From Deltaproteobacteria bacterium (GTDB lineage Bacteria > Desulfobacterota > Desulfomonilia > UBA1062), in contig JAKPPU010000056.1 of NCBI GenBank assembly GCA_029547185.1, positions 1-64,000 on the forward strand: a stretch of DNA of 64,000 nt, read 5' to 3'. The notes below the pieces were generated by a model that did not search any database, was not told the origin of the DNA, and saw only the letters and a program-made list of their open reading frames with translations. This document shows positions 16,338 through 25,497 of this stretch, one piece after another. A program made the position numbers and the translations under genes. The first letter of the stretch is position 1. Every line of letters starts with the position of its first letter.

Positions 16338-19049
16338 TTACGGCGTATTTGCTCCCCCTTTCCTGATGTCCTCGCTCAGCCCTGCCTTGAGCTTGTCCAT
16401 GGCCCTGCCGAAGGCGGTCCAGTCTCCCTTTTGGAGCGATCTCTCGGCCTCCCGTATCTGTTCGAGCAGCTCCTTTTCACGTTCCGGCTTGATTGCCTGT
16501 CCGGGCAGGGCCTGCTGCACTTCCGGGACTCGTGGAGGCTGCGTGCCGAAAATCGCATTGACGGCCTCCCCGACCGTGGGCTGCATGACCACCTTTCCGC
16601 CATAGGCCATGATGACCCGTTTCAGCTGGGGGATGTTGGTGCCTTCCGATATGAGGTAGACCGGCTCGACATAAATGAAGGATCGGTCGAGCGGAATCAC
16701 GAGCAGGTTCCCCCTGATCACCTTCGATCCCCGCTGGTCCCAGAGGGAAAGCTGCTGGGAGATCACGGTGTCCTGGTTGATCATGGCCTCGATCTGTGCC
16801 GGACCGTAGAAGATGCGGTCTTTGGGGAGCTTGAACACGAGGACTTCCCCGTATCTCTGGGCGTCTGACCTGCTGGCGACCCAGGCGATCATGTTGTTCC
16901 GGTTCTGGGGCGTGATGGGCATCATCATGATGTACTGGAGCTCCTTCTCCCCGGGCAGCCGTATAAGAACGTAGTACGGCTGCATCCTGTTCCGGGTTTC
17001 TCCGTAGCTCTCCTGCGGCAGAGACCAGAGGTCCTCCTTGTTGTAGAAGACCTGGGGAACGGTCATGTGGTAAGTGCGATACTTGTCGATCTGGATGGCG
17101 AAGAGGTCTTCGGGATAGCGGATGTGCGCCCTGATTCCCGGAGGCATCTCGCTGCTCTTCCTGAACACCCCCGGGAATGCCTTCCGGTATACCCTGATGA
17201 CGGGGTCCTGCTCGTCGAAGACATAGAAATGCAGGGACCCGTTATAGGCATCCATGACCGCCTTGACGGAATTCCGGATGTAGTTTCTCTTCCCTTGATA
17301 CGGCTCGGAATAGGGGTAGTACTCCGAGGTCGTGTATGCATCCTGTATCCAGAAGAGTCTGCCTTCGCTCAGCACGAGATAGGGATCCTTGTCGAGGGAG
17401 AGAAAGGGCACCGCGGAATGCATCCTCTCGGCAATGTCTCTCCGGATCTGGATCCGGCTCGTCGGCTTGAGGTAGCCGGAAATGAGGATGTTGATATCCC
17501 GCTCGTTCCAGGAAAAAAGGAGCCTTTTCCAGAAGGAGCTCAAAGGGATGCCGCCGGTCCCCCGGTATGAGGTGTAGACGTTGCTGTCTCCCTTGGGGTA
17601 GTCGAGCTCCCTGATTCCCGTATCCACGATGCGGTAGCCCCGGGCTCTCTCCGCATAGTAGAGGGCCGGCTGAGCCACCTGGAAAAACGGCGAGACAGGC
17701 GGAATGTCTTCGATCACATACCGGGGAAGGCCTTCACCGACCGATTCGGTTACGAAGCTCATGACGAGGCCATATCCGTGGGTGAACTGGAGGGTGCTGT
17801 TCACCCAGGTCCGGGCCTTTTCCGGAAGCTCTTCGGAGAGCTCCCGGGCCGAGAGCATGACTTGCCGGTATCCTTCTCCCGGAACATGGTACCTGTCCAC
17901 GTCCACTTCATAGAACTGATAGTACAGGCGAATCTCCTGGGTCTGCCTGTAGGTCTGCAGGATAGGACGCCAGTCCCAGAGCCGGATGTTCCGGATGGTG
18001 TCATCGTTGTCCTCGATTGCGGCCGGAGTGATATCGTCCACTGCGGAATAGGCCTGCTCGCGTATCCGGTCGAGAAGGTATGCCTTCCTCGTCAGGGAGA
18101 TGTTGTTCTCGATAAACGGTCTTTCGAGGTCGAACTCCTTGGGCTGTACGATGAACTTTTCCAGGAACGAGGGAACGACCCCGAGAGATACCACCGAGAT
18201 CAGGATGAAGGCGCCGACCGGGATAACGAGGAGGAGGCCGTTTCTCAGGAAGATATTGAGCACGATGGCTGCCGCGAGGGCAAGGCTCGCAAAAAACATG
18301 ATCCACAAGCCGGCAAGAACGGCGTGATACTCGACATACCCTATTCCGTAGACGACCCTGTGCGGAGAGAAGAGGAGCTCGTACCTGTCGAGCAGGTAGC
18401 CCGCGGCGAAAGAAACGAAGAAAAGACCCCCGAGAAGGGAGATGTGGGCGAGAACCGGCCGGGTTATGTGAAGCATGGCCCTTCTTCCCAGAGGGATCCT
18501 CTCGAAGAAGAAATAGATCAGGGCGACCGCGATCAGGGTAATGAGGGCCAGGGTCGTGAGACTGTTCTGGATAAGCTCGAAGAAGGGGAGGACGAAGAGG
18601 AAAAACCCGAGATCGAGCCCGAAGATCGGGTCTGTCTGTCCGAAAGGCTCCCTCCATATGAACTGGAGAAGGATATTCCACTGGCTCATGATCAGCAGAG
18701 AGAAGAGCCCGGAGAAGATCAGAATCGCTATGACGGCACCGAGGCGTGCCTTCGAGATATTGATCAGGTGGCGATCGGGACTCATCAGATACTGATTGTC
18801 ATAAGCGCATGCCCTGACAGCGGCTTCGAAGTTGAGCATCGAAAACAGGAAGATGATGATGAAAGGAAGACCGAAGGCCGCAAGCTGAAGGAAGAGGGTC
18901 CGCGAGAATATCACACGGAACCCGAGCTCTTCCATCCACAGCCAGTCCACGAGTATCCGTGCTATGAACGAGAAGACAAGGGGAGAGGCAACGAGGATGA
19001 GGGCTATGATCCCCGCAATGAGAGTTCTGTTCCTGTATCCCGCCATCAT
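16338..19049 (-). CDS. UPF0182 family large membrane protein
   Basis: 903 residues, the usual size for UPF0182. About seven N-terminal membrane segments (first at residues 8-35) are followed by a long soluble region. Family landmarks include the QFIWREPFGQTDPIFGLDLGFF stretch, FTHGYGLVMSFVTE followed by GLPRYVIEDIPP, and the C-terminal FIYVEPVYLISEGTNIPQLKRVIMAYGGKVVM. The tail after about residue 830 is charged and helical. The family has no established function. Start ATG-ATG at 19049; ribosome binding site is weak (GTAAGAA). Probably the first gene of an operon with the copper ATPase. Confidence 0.9.
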   Translation of the reverse strand: MMAGYRNRTLIAGIIALILVASPLVFSFIARILVDWLWMEELGFRVIFSRTLFLQLAAFGLPFIIIFLFSMLNFEAAVRACAYDNQYLMSPDRHLINISKARLGAVIAILIFSGLFSLLIMSQWNILLQFIWREPFGQTDPIFGLDLGFFLFVLPFFELIQNSLTTLALITLIAVALIYFFFERIPLGRRAMLHITRPVLAHISLLGGLFFVSFAAGYLLDRYELLFSPHRVVYGIGYVEYHAVLAGLWIMFFASLALAAAIVLNIFLRNGLLLVIPVGAFILISVVSLGVVPSFLEKFIVQPKEFDLERPFIENNISLTRKAYLLDRIREQAYSAVDDITPAAIEDNDDTIRNIRLWDWRPILQTYRQTQEIRLYYQFYEVDVDRYHVPGEGYRQVMLSARELSEELPEKARTWVNSTLQFTHGYGLVMSFVTESVGEGLPRYVIEDIPPVSPFFQVAQPALYYAERARGYRIVDTGIRELDYPKGDSNVYTSYRGTGGIPLSSFWKRLLFSWNERDINILISGYLKPTSRIQIRRDIAERMHSAVPFLSLDKDPYLVLSEGRLFWIQDAYTTSEYYPYSEPYQGKRNYIRNSVKAVMDAYNGSLHFYVFDEQDPVIRVYRKAFPGVFRKSSEMPPGIRAHIRYPEDLFAIQIDKYRTYHMTVPQVFYNKEDLWSLPQESYGETRNRMQPYYVLIRLPGEKELQYIMMMPITPQNRNNMIAWVASRSDAQRYGEVLVFKLPKDRIFYGPAQIEAMINQDTVISQQLSLWDQRGSKVIRGNLLVIPLDRSFIYVEPVYLISEGTNIPQLKRVIMAYGGKVVMQPTVGEAVNAIFGTQPPRVPEVQQALPGQAIKPEREKELLEQIREAERSLQKGDWTAFGRAMDKLKAGLSEDIRKGGANTP

Positions 19050-19546
19050 TTCTTACAGCGCTCCCCAGGCATTCCGGAATAATCCCGATTGAGCCGATGG
19101 TGAAGGTCTACCGCAAGAGATGCTACAAAAAGAATGCCATCGAAACGCCTTGGGGCTCGACGCATATGACGAGCTCGAACCAACTCCCGAACCAAGGAGG
19201 AGACCACCACGGGGCCTGTCGTACCCGCAGTGCTGTTGGGCCGCCATGACTGCAGCAGAGACCGCATGGCGAAGGTTCTCCTTGTGCCCGAAGGCCGTTG
19301 ACGGATGATGTCCCTTTGCATGGGAATGTGTCCAGTTTTTCTGGACAGCCTGCCGGTTATCGGCTCTCTTCTTTCCGTATCCATCCCTGCCGACCAGTCG
19401 GACCTTCCTTGCAGGATATTGGCATGGTCATTGTATCTCTGATTGAAGCGAAGAGCCCCTCGATCTCCGAAGATCACGTAAAGGAACCGCCGAAAGACAG
19501 AGAAGAGGAGTCCGGAAAGGAGATCTGCGCAAAGGGAGAGAAAAGC
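19050..19546. other. Divergent intergenic region
   Basis: About 500 bases between the divergent UPF0182 and site-2 protease genes. The protease frame is open back to 19298, but that extension lacks family similarity and a ribosome binding site, so I treat it as non-coding. A possible promoter on the plus strand is TTGCAG, 17 bases, TGTATC (about 19408-19436). I see nothing else that I can name. Confidence 0.35.
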
Positions 19547-20704
19547 ATGTTCGGAAGAAAGATAAGGATCTTCAAACTCTTTGGATTTTCCGTCTTCATC
19601 GACCTCAGCTGGATAATCATCGCTGTCCTCGTTACCTGGTCGCTGGCCCAGGGCTATTTCCCTTACTTCAATCCGGGCCTTTCTGCCGGGGCGTATTGGG
19701 TCATGGGAGTGGTGGGTGCCCTCGGACTTTTCCTGTCCGTCATTTTCCACGAGATGAGCCATTCGCTGGTGGCGAGGAGGTTCGGGCTTCCCATGAGGGG
19801 AATAACCCTCTTCATCTTCGGAGGCGTCTCGGAGATGACGGAAGAGCCGCGGAACCCGAAGACCGAATTTTCCATGGCCATAGCCGGTCCTGTCTCGAGC
19901 ATCGTGATCGGGTTCCTTTTCTACGGCCTCTACCGGGCAGGCCTGCAGCTCGCCTGGTCAGAACAGGTCTGGGCAGTTCTCTCATACCTGGCATTCATCA
20001 ACTTTGCCCTTGCCGTATTCAATCTCATCCCTGCATACCCTCTCGATGGCGGCAGGGTCCTGAGATCGGGCCTGTGGTCGTGGAAGGGAAATTTGAGATG
20101 GGCGACACGGACGGCATCCCGGATCGGATCGGGCTTCGGGATGGCCCTCATCATTCTCGGAGTCTTGAGCATCCTGACGGGAAATTTCATCGGAGGCCTG
20201 TGGTGGTTCCTCATCGGCTTGTTTCTCCGGAACGCCTCCAGCATGTCCTATACCCAGCTTCTCCTCGAGAGGGCTCTCAAGGGAGAGCCTATCCGCGATA
20301 TCATGAACACCCATCCGGTATCCATTCCTTCCGGGACATCGATCGACGACCTGGTTCACAATTACTTCTACCGGTATCACTACAAGATGTTCCCGGTTCA
20401 GACCGAATCGGGAAAGCTCGAGGGGTGCATTACCCTCGACAAGATAAAGTCGGTGCCCAAGGATCAATGGAAGGATACGACCGTGGAAGATGTGGCTTCG
20501 GGGTGTGCTCCGAATAATACCGTGGATGCCTCGACCGATGCCCTGAACGTGATGGCCAAGATGAACCGTGAAGGGGTGAGCAAGCTCCTGGTTACGGAGG
20601 ACGGGGCTCTCGAAGGCATCGTCACCTTGAAGGATCTGTTCGATTTCTTTTCCATAAAGGCCGACCTTGAAGGAGGAGAGGAAGGAGTTCCCAGAAGGCG
20701 GTAG
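19547..20704 (+). CDS. Site-2 protease family (M50B) intramembrane metalloprotease with CBS pair
   Basis: 385 residues from ATG at 19547, behind AAAGGGAGAGAAAAGC. Zinc site HEMSH in LSVIFHEMSHSLVARRFG and the second motif NLIPAYPLDGGRVLRS with the Asp ligand are intact. Four to six membrane segments surround them. Residues about 245-385 form two CBS domains (IRDIMNTHPVSIPSGTS; VEDVASGCAPNNTVDASTDALNVM; EGIVTLKDLFDFF). This is the SpoIVFB/CBS subgroup of S2P proteases, which clip membrane-anchored regulators, possibly under nucleotide control by CBS. The substrate is unknown. Confidence 0.9.
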   Translation: MFGRKIRIFKLFGFSVFIDLSWIIIAVLVTWSLAQGYFPYFNPGLSAGAYWVMGVVGALGLFLSVIFHEMSHSLVARRFGLPMRGITLFIFGGVSEMTEEPRNPKTEFSMAIAGPVSSIVIGFLFYGLYRAGLQLAWSEQVWAVLSYLAFINFALAVFNLIPAYPLDGGRVLRSGLWSWKGNLRWATRTASRIGSGFGMALIILGVLSILTGNFIGGLWWFLIGLFLRNASSMSYTQLLLERALKGEPIRDIMNTHPVSIPSGTSIDDLVHNYFYRYHYKMFPVQTESGKLEGCITLDKIKSVPKDQWKDTTVEDVASGCAPNNTVDASTDALNVMAKMNREGVSKLLVTEDGALEGIVTLKDLFDFFSIKADLEGGEEGVPRRR

Positions 20705-21074
20705 GAAAGATCCGGCGCATAACCTCCATCCGAACCCGGGTGGCAGGGTCCTGCACCCGGTGACCGTTGCCTGTCGGGATGCGTATTCCCGTACAATGGG
20801 AAAAATCCTGTCTTGCAGGACAGCAGCGGCTGTGCGAGCGGCAGGGGATTGACATAACTCAATGAAATGGTAAAGAAAATATTTTCACCCCTCTTGGCAT
20901 GCTCTTTGTAATAAAGACAAAATCTCCGATTCGAATGTGAACTGCGGGCTCTCCCTGGGAGTGGCAGACCCGAGGAGAGGGCGTTCATGCACCCTGCTCA
21001 TTCACATCCTCGATGAAGAGGCCGGTGAACGATACTCTTGCGATGCTGCTCACTCTCTCATATGGAGGTTCCCA
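20705..21074. other. Leader and promoter region of GAPDH gene
   Basis: A 370-base gap. It contains a sigma-54-like promoter (listed separately) and a TTGACA at about 20849 followed by AT-rich sequence without a good -10 match. The GAPDH frame is open from 20937 but family similarity starts only at the GTG at 21075. An imperfect repeat CCTGTC...GACAGG around 20800-20825 could form a weak hairpin. Confidence 0.35.
20894..20910 (+). promoter_or_regulatory. Sigma-54-type promoter
   Basis: TTGGCATG-CTCT-TTGTA matches the -24/-12 consensus TTGGCACG-N4-TTGCA with the invariant GG at 20896-20897 and exactly ten bases before the -12 GT at 20908-20909. It is upstream of the GAPDH gene. An NtrC-family sigma-54 activator is encoded elsewhere in the window, so sigma-54 control is plausible in this genome. 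Confidence 0.5.
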
Positions 21075-22067
21075 GTGACAAGAGTCGCGGTGAACGGGAT
21101 GGGAAGGATAGGCAGGGCTCTCTTCAAGGTTCTCCTTGAGACCCCTGAGCTTGAGATCGCGGCGATTAATGATCTCATGCCTCCGGACAATCTCGCCTAT
21201 CTACTGAAATATGATTCCGTCTATGGACGGTATGACAAGATCGTTGAAAGTGCGGAGAGTGCCATCGTGGTAAATGAAAAGACATACCGGTACTACCAGG
21301 AGAAGGATCCCCGGGACCTTCCCTGGAAAGACCTTCAGGTCGATCTGGTATTCGAGTGCTCCGGGGTGTTCACGAAGCGAGAGGACCTCGAAAAGCACCT
21401 CCAGGCAGGCGCATCCCGGGTGATCCTCTCCACCAGGGCAAAGAGCGAGGATATCGAAACAGTAGTCTTTGGCGTCAACCGGCCCAAGAAGGAAAGCAGG
21501 ATCATCTCCTGTGCGAGCTGCACGACGAACTGCATAACCCCCCTGCTGGAGATTATGGGAAGAAGGATCGGCGTCCACAAGGCGATTCTGACCACGGTCC
21601 ATGCCTATACCTCTTCTCAGAACCTCGTAGACGGCCCCGAGAAGAAATGGAAAAGGGGCAGGGCAGCGGCCATAAATCTGGTACCTACGACAACCGGTGC
21701 GGCAAAGGCGACGACAAAGGCTTTGCCCGAGTTCGCCGGAAAGTTCGACGGGATAGCGGTACGCTCCCCGGTTCCCGTGGGGTCGATATCGGATGTCGTT
21801 TTCCTCGCGAAGAGAAAGACGGACGAGAAGGAAGTAAACTCCGTCTTCCGCGAAGAGGCAGGGACCGAGCGATACAAAGCCGTACTCAGCGTGGTGGAGG
21901 ATCAGCTCGTATCGTCCGACATCATCCAGGACTCTCATGCCTCCATCGTGGATGCAAACATGACCCAGGTGGTCGACGGCGATCTGGTGAAGGTGATGTC
22001 CTGGTACGACAACGAATGGGGATATGTGAACCAGATGGTGCGAACGGCAGTCCAGATGGTGATGTAA
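21075..22067 (+). CDS. gap: Glyceraldehyde-3-phosphate dehydrogenase, type I
   Basis: 330 residues. Oxidises glyceraldehyde 3-phosphate with Pi and NAD(P)+ in glycolysis, or runs in reverse. Start is a GTG preceded by TGGAGG at six bases; numbering then places the catalytic SCASCTTNC cysteine at C149, as in the classical enzyme. The N-terminal dinucleotide fold (VAVNGMGRIGRALFK, INDLMPPDNLAYLLKYDSVYG), TTVHAYTSSQNLVDG with the catalytic His, PTTTGAAKA, RSPVPVGSISD and WYDNEWGY are all present. ND at 32-33 suggests NAD preference. Followed by a strong terminator. Confidence 0.95.
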   Translation: MTRVAVNGMGRIGRALFKVLLETPELEIAAINDLMPPDNLAYLLKYDSVYGRYDKIVESAESAIVVNEKTYRYYQEKDPRDLPWKDLQVDLVFECSGVFTKREDLEKHLQAGASRVILSTRAKSEDIETVVFGVNRPKKESRIISCASCTTNCITPLLEIMGRRIGVHKAILTTVHAYTSSQNLVDGPEKKWKRGRAAAINLVPTTTGAAKATTKALPEFAGKFDGIAVRSPVPVGSISDVVFLAKRKTDEKEVNSVFREEAGTERYKAVLSVVEDQLVSSDIIQDSHASIVDANMTQVVDGDLVKVMSWYDNEWGYVNQMVRTAVQMVM

Positions 22068-22223
22068 CAGGGAAGACCTGATGATCAGGGAGAATGAGAA
22101 GTAGCAGGAATAGCCCGTGAAGAGAAGGGAGGAAAGGTGAACGAACTGAAGATCTTTGAGAAACTCTCTCATGGGCAAAGGCGTAAAACAAAAAGAGAAT
22201 GGACCACGTATGCTCCTCTTAGC

Positions 22224-22272
22224 GGGGGTTGGAGAACCTACCTCAGCCCCGTTCTCCAGCCCCCATTTTTTT
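22224..22272 (+). terminator. Strong Rho-independent terminator after GAPDH
   Basis: GGGGGTTGGAGAAC at 22224-22237 pairs with GTTCTCCAGCCCCC at 22251-22264 over 14 positions with one G-U wobble; the loop is 13 bases and seven T residues follow one A later (22266-22272). Confidence 0.85.
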
Positions 22273-22330
22273 CCTACAAAAAGGGGTAAGGGAAGAAAAC
22301 CCGTAAGAGGAGATGCTCGATATATGATAT

Positions 22331-22360
22331 GCACCGAGCGAATGAGAATTCGCCCGGTGC
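22331..22360. repeat. Inverted repeat near the end of polX
   Basis: GCACCGAGCGAAT pairs with ATTCGCCCGGTGC around a GAGA tetraloop with a single mismatch. Located 100 bases beyond the polX stop on the minus strand. No U tract follows on either strand, so Rho-assisted termination or 3'-end protection is as likely as intrinsic termination. Confidence 0.45.
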
Positions 22361-22459
22361 TATGATATAGCTCTTCGTGGAACAATCCGGAGTCATGCCT
22401 TATCGTGAGCCCCTCTTCTGCAAAGAGATCGGCTCCTTTCGGCTCATGGAGAACAGCGG

Positions 22460-24181
22460 CTATCTCCGATTGAATCGCCTTTTCAATTCATCTACAGGCA
22501 GGCAGTTGATAACATCGCCTGTCTCGAGCCATCCCCTCCTGGCCTGGTTGATGCCGAGATACATGTAGTTCAGGTCGGATACGCTGTGGGCGTCGGTCGA
22601 TATGGCTATTCCGATCCCCATCTCCTTTGCCGCCTTGCAGTTGATGTCATTGAGGTCGAGCCGGTCGGGGTGTGCGTTGAGCTCGAGAAAACACCCCTTT
22701 TCCCGTGCCGCCTCCATGACCCGCTCCATATCTATCTCATAGGGTTTTCGTTCATTGATCAGTCTGCCCGTGGGGTGAGCGAGAATGGTGAAATAGGGAT
22801 TATCCATAGCCCGAATCACCCGCTCTGTCTGTTTTTCCTCGGGCAGCCTCTGATGGTAATGGATGGAGCAGACCGTGAAATCGAGCTTTTTGAGGATGTC
22901 GTCGGGATAATCGAGAGATCCATCGAGGAGGATATCGACCTCGGCCGATTTGAGGACGGTTATTTCCGGGAACCGTTCGTTGACCCTGTCGATCTCATCC
23001 ATCTGCCTCAAGAGGGCCTTTTTGTCCATTCCGTGTGCTATCGTGACCTCGGGCGAATGGTTGGTGATGGCGATGTACTCATATCCGATATCGACTGCGG
23101 CGCGCACCATCTCTTCGAGGGTGTTGCGGCCGTCGGTTGCCTTGGTGTGGGTATGGAGGTCTCCCCGGATATGCCGGAGGGTGATGAGATGGGGAAGGGC
23201 GTGCCTGCGCGCCGCTTCGATCTCGCCCCTGTCCTCTCGGAGCTCGGGTTCGATGTACGGCAGACCCACCGAATGGAAAACCTCATCCTCGGTAAGGCCT
23301 GCAATTCGATCGTCTCCGTGGAAAACACCGTACTCGTTTATCTTGAGACCTTTTTCCTGCCCGAGCTTGCGTATGGCGATGCTGTGCAGCCTGGAGCCGG
23401 TGAAGTAGTGGAGGGCAGCCCCATAGCTGACCTCGGGAACCGCCCGCAAGTCCATCTGGAGGCCGGAGCGCAGGATCACGGTCGATCTGGTAGTCCCTTT
23501 CGATACGATCGTTCTCACATCCTCGAAGCGGGTAAAGTAATCCATCACCTTTTCCTGATCCACGCAGATTACGAGGACATCGAGATCACCGACCGTCTCC
23601 TTCTTGCGGCGATAGCTTCCGGCAACAACTGCCTGGCGAACATCCCTCGAACCTTTCAGATAAGAAAGGATCGATCGGGCGATCTCATCGGCAACAATGA
23701 ATTTGATCCTTTTCTCCTCGGTGGCCTTGGAGGCGATTTCCTCGAGGATCTTCTTTTCAGTCTTCCTGCCGAACCCTTTCAGCCTCTGAATTTCCCCGCG
23801 TTCAGCAGCTTGCTTCAACTCATCCACCGTGCTTATGCCGAGTTCTTCATGCAGAATGTGGATCCTCTTCGGCCCGAGACCCCCGATTCCCATGAGGGTG
23901 CTCAAATCTTCGGGGAGCTTCTCTTCCAGTTCCTCGAGCTGGTGGAGCTTCCCTGTCCGGGCGATTTCGCTGATCTTGGCGGCCAGGTCCTTGCCGATCC
24001 CCGGCAGCTCCGTGAGATCATCTCCCTCTTCGATCATGTCGGATATGCTCCTCGCCTCGGACTCTACGGTAAAGGCTGCATTGCGGTAAGCCCTTACGCG
24101 GAACGGGTTCGCTCCCTCGATCTCCAGCAGGTCGGCCATCTTTTCGAGCACACCTGCAATCTCCTGATTATGAACGGGCAT
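22460..24181 (-). CDS. polX: Family X DNA polymerase / 3'-5' exonuclease PolX
   Basis: 573 residues, ATG preceded by GGAGGATAAACC. Residues 1-90 form the 8-kDa-like helix-hairpin-helix domain (FRVRAYRNAAFTVES, LTELPGIGKDLAAKI); 95-150 a second HhH; the polymerase catalytic core carries GSYRRKKETVGDLDVL with two metal-binding Asp and MDLRAVP with the third. From about 335 a PHP domain starts with GDLHTHTKATDG and continues to NAHPDRLDLND and STDAHS, the metal-binding histidines of the exonuclease/AP-endonuclease activity. Full length for bacterial PolX; acts in base-excision repair gap filling. Likely last gene of the long minus-strand run from the ATPase genes, or a separate unit. Confidence 0.95.
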   Translation of the reverse strand: MPVHNQEIAGVLEKMADLLEIEGANPFRVRAYRNAAFTVESEARSISDMIEEGDDLTELPGIGKDLAAKISEIARTGKLHQLEELEEKLPEDLSTLMGIGGLGPKRIHILHEELGISTVDELKQAAERGEIQRLKGFGRKTEKKILEEIASKATEEKRIKFIVADEIARSILSYLKGSRDVRQAVVAGSYRRKKETVGDLDVLVICVDQEKVMDYFTRFEDVRTIVSKGTTRSTVILRSGLQMDLRAVPEVSYGAALHYFTGSRLHSIAIRKLGQEKGLKINEYGVFHGDDRIAGLTEDEVFHSVGLPYIEPELREDRGEIEAARRHALPHLITLRHIRGDLHTHTKATDGRNTLEEMVRAAVDIGYEYIAITNHSPEVTIAHGMDKKALLRQMDEIDRVNERFPEITVLKSAEVDILLDGSLDYPDDILKKLDFTVCSIHYHQRLPEEKQTERVIRAMDNPYFTILAHPTGRLINERKPYEIDMERVMEAAREKGCFLELNAHPDRLDLNDINCKAAKEMGIGIAISTDAHSVSDLNYMYLGINQARRGWLETGDVINCLPVDELKRRFNRR

Positions 24182-24246
24182 GGTTTATCCTCCGATCTTT
24201 TCAGTCATACGTCAACTCGTGATCCTGTATTGTGAGCGCGTCTTGC

Positions 24247-25485
24247 TCATCGGTCTCCCGCCGTACCCCTGAGGCAGTAGATCGTCTCAAACGAAGAAAA
24301 GAGGTCGATGTAATCTTCCAGACTCCTCGTAAGCAGAAAGTTGTTCTTGACCTTGGTCCGTGCATGTTCTCCTATACGCCTCCGCAAGGGCTCATCCCTG
24401 ATCAGCTGGACAATCCGTTCGGCGCACTCCCGAATCGAAGAGACCAGGAATCCGTCAATCCCGTCCCCTATCTGATAGCGTATTCCTCCCACATTACCCC
24501 CCACGACCGCAGCCCCTTTCCACATGGCTTCTGTCACGGTGAGCCCGAACCCTTCCCGAAGGGATTTCTGAACCACGACTGCAGCCCGTCTCTGGAGAGC
24601 ATTCACCAGAGAGGTATCCTGCCTGCTGATGACGATGATGCGATCTTCCTGCTCGTTCAGAATGGAATTGTACACCTGCTCCCCTTCAGGGTCGTCCGTG
24701 GCAATGTTCCCGAGAAGAACCAGGGTGCACTCGGCATCCTTCCTGGCGATTCTGAATGCCTCGATGACCCCCATCGGGTCCTTCCATTTGTCGAAGCGGG
24801 ATATTTGTGTGATGATGGGAAGGTCTGTAGGGATACGGTAATAATCGAGCCTCTCCTGGATATCGCTCTCGCTCATCTCCCGGTTCTTGATGGAGAAGGG
24901 ATCGATGGCGGGTTTGAAGAAGAGCTGGGGTATTGAAAGGTTCTGGCGGTATTCCTTCAGGGTGAAGATAGCGGTGTCATACTGCTCGATAAACAGGAGG
25001 AGATAGTTCCACAGTGCCCGGTTCGGCTCGGTGAGATCGACATGGCATCTCCAGACCCACGGGCCGCGCTTCTTGTAGTGTTCTACCATGGGCAGGGGCT
25101 GAGGATCATGGATTATGACGAAATTATGGTTGTCAAGGTGATTGCGTACTGCATTCTCAAAGATGATCTGCTCATAGATGCGGTATTTCCGCTCGGTCAG
25201 GTTGATGCTTCCTCCCTGCAGTGCATTATGCATTTTTTTGGTGATGCTGAAAAAATCCGGGGCACCTTCGATCACCCGCCACCCTGTTCTTATGCCGGCG
25301 CTGTTCATGAGAAGGGTCAGGGGTGAGAGCAATTCAGCGACGCCTCCCCCGTAATAGGTCGAATTGATGTGTGCGACGTGCAGGTCCTTCAGTTTCCGGG
25401 CCTTATCCATGATCCTGTCCACAGCCTCTGCACCGATGTACTGTTCGTAATCCTCAACGGTATTCAGCTTAAGCTCCATTGACAT
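24247..25485 (-). CDS. treT: Trehalose glycosyltransferring synthase TreT (GT4)
   Basis: 412 residues, GT-B fold, ATG preceded by AAAGGAAACGCC. TreT reversibly makes trehalose from NDP-glucose and glucose. Typical segments: HVAHINSTYYGGGVAELLSPL, GWRVIEGAPDFFSITKKMHNALQGG, FVIIHDPQPLPM, and the C-terminal donor site REGFGLTVTEAMWKGAAVVGGNVGGI with the E-x7-E pattern. Lies 12 bases downstream of a decayed galT. Trehalose as compatible solute or carbon store would fit a sodium-dependent energetics gene cluster, but that link is inference. Confidence 0.88.
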   Translation of the reverse strand: MSMELKLNTVEDYEQYIGAEAVDRIMDKARKLKDLHVAHINSTYYGGGVAELLSPLTLLMNSAGIRTGWRVIEGAPDFFSITKKMHNALQGGSINLTERKYRIYEQIIFENAVRNHLDNHNFVIIHDPQPLPMVEHYKKRGPWVWRCHVDLTEPNRALWNYLLLFIEQYDTAIFTLKEYRQNLSIPQLFFKPAIDPFSIKNREMSESDIQERLDYYRIPTDLPIITQISRFDKWKDPMGVIEAFRIARKDAECTLVLLGNIATDDPEGEQVYNSILNEQEDRIIVISRQDTSLVNALQRRAAVVVQKSLREGFGLTVTEAMWKGAAVVGGNVGGIRYQIGDGIDGFLVSSIRECAERIVQLIRDEPLRRRIGEHARTKVKNNFLLTRSLEDYIDLFSSFETIYCLRGTAGDR

Positions 25486-25497
25486 GGCGTTTCCTTT

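Larger units (their letters stand above)
22068..22459. other. Convergent intergenic region with two hairpins
   Basis: About 390 bases between the convergent GAPDH and PolX genes. It holds a strong plus-strand terminator (22224-22272) and a second hairpin at 22331-22360 where GCACCG and CGGTGC, then GCGAAT and ATTCGC, pair around GAGA with one A/C mismatch and no T run. No gene is supported. Confidence 0.5.

Noticed and set aside
17778-19082. A 434-codon plus-strand frame opposite the UPF0182 gene
   Set aside because: Composition (very Glu/Arg/Asp rich, few hydrophobics) is that of an antisense shadow; UPF0182 motifs are on the other strand.
22586-24235. A 549-codon plus-strand open frame opposite polX
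   Set aside because: The minus frame is an unmistakable full-length PolX with all catalytic residues. The antisense frame is open because of GC-rich codon bias and has no similarity.
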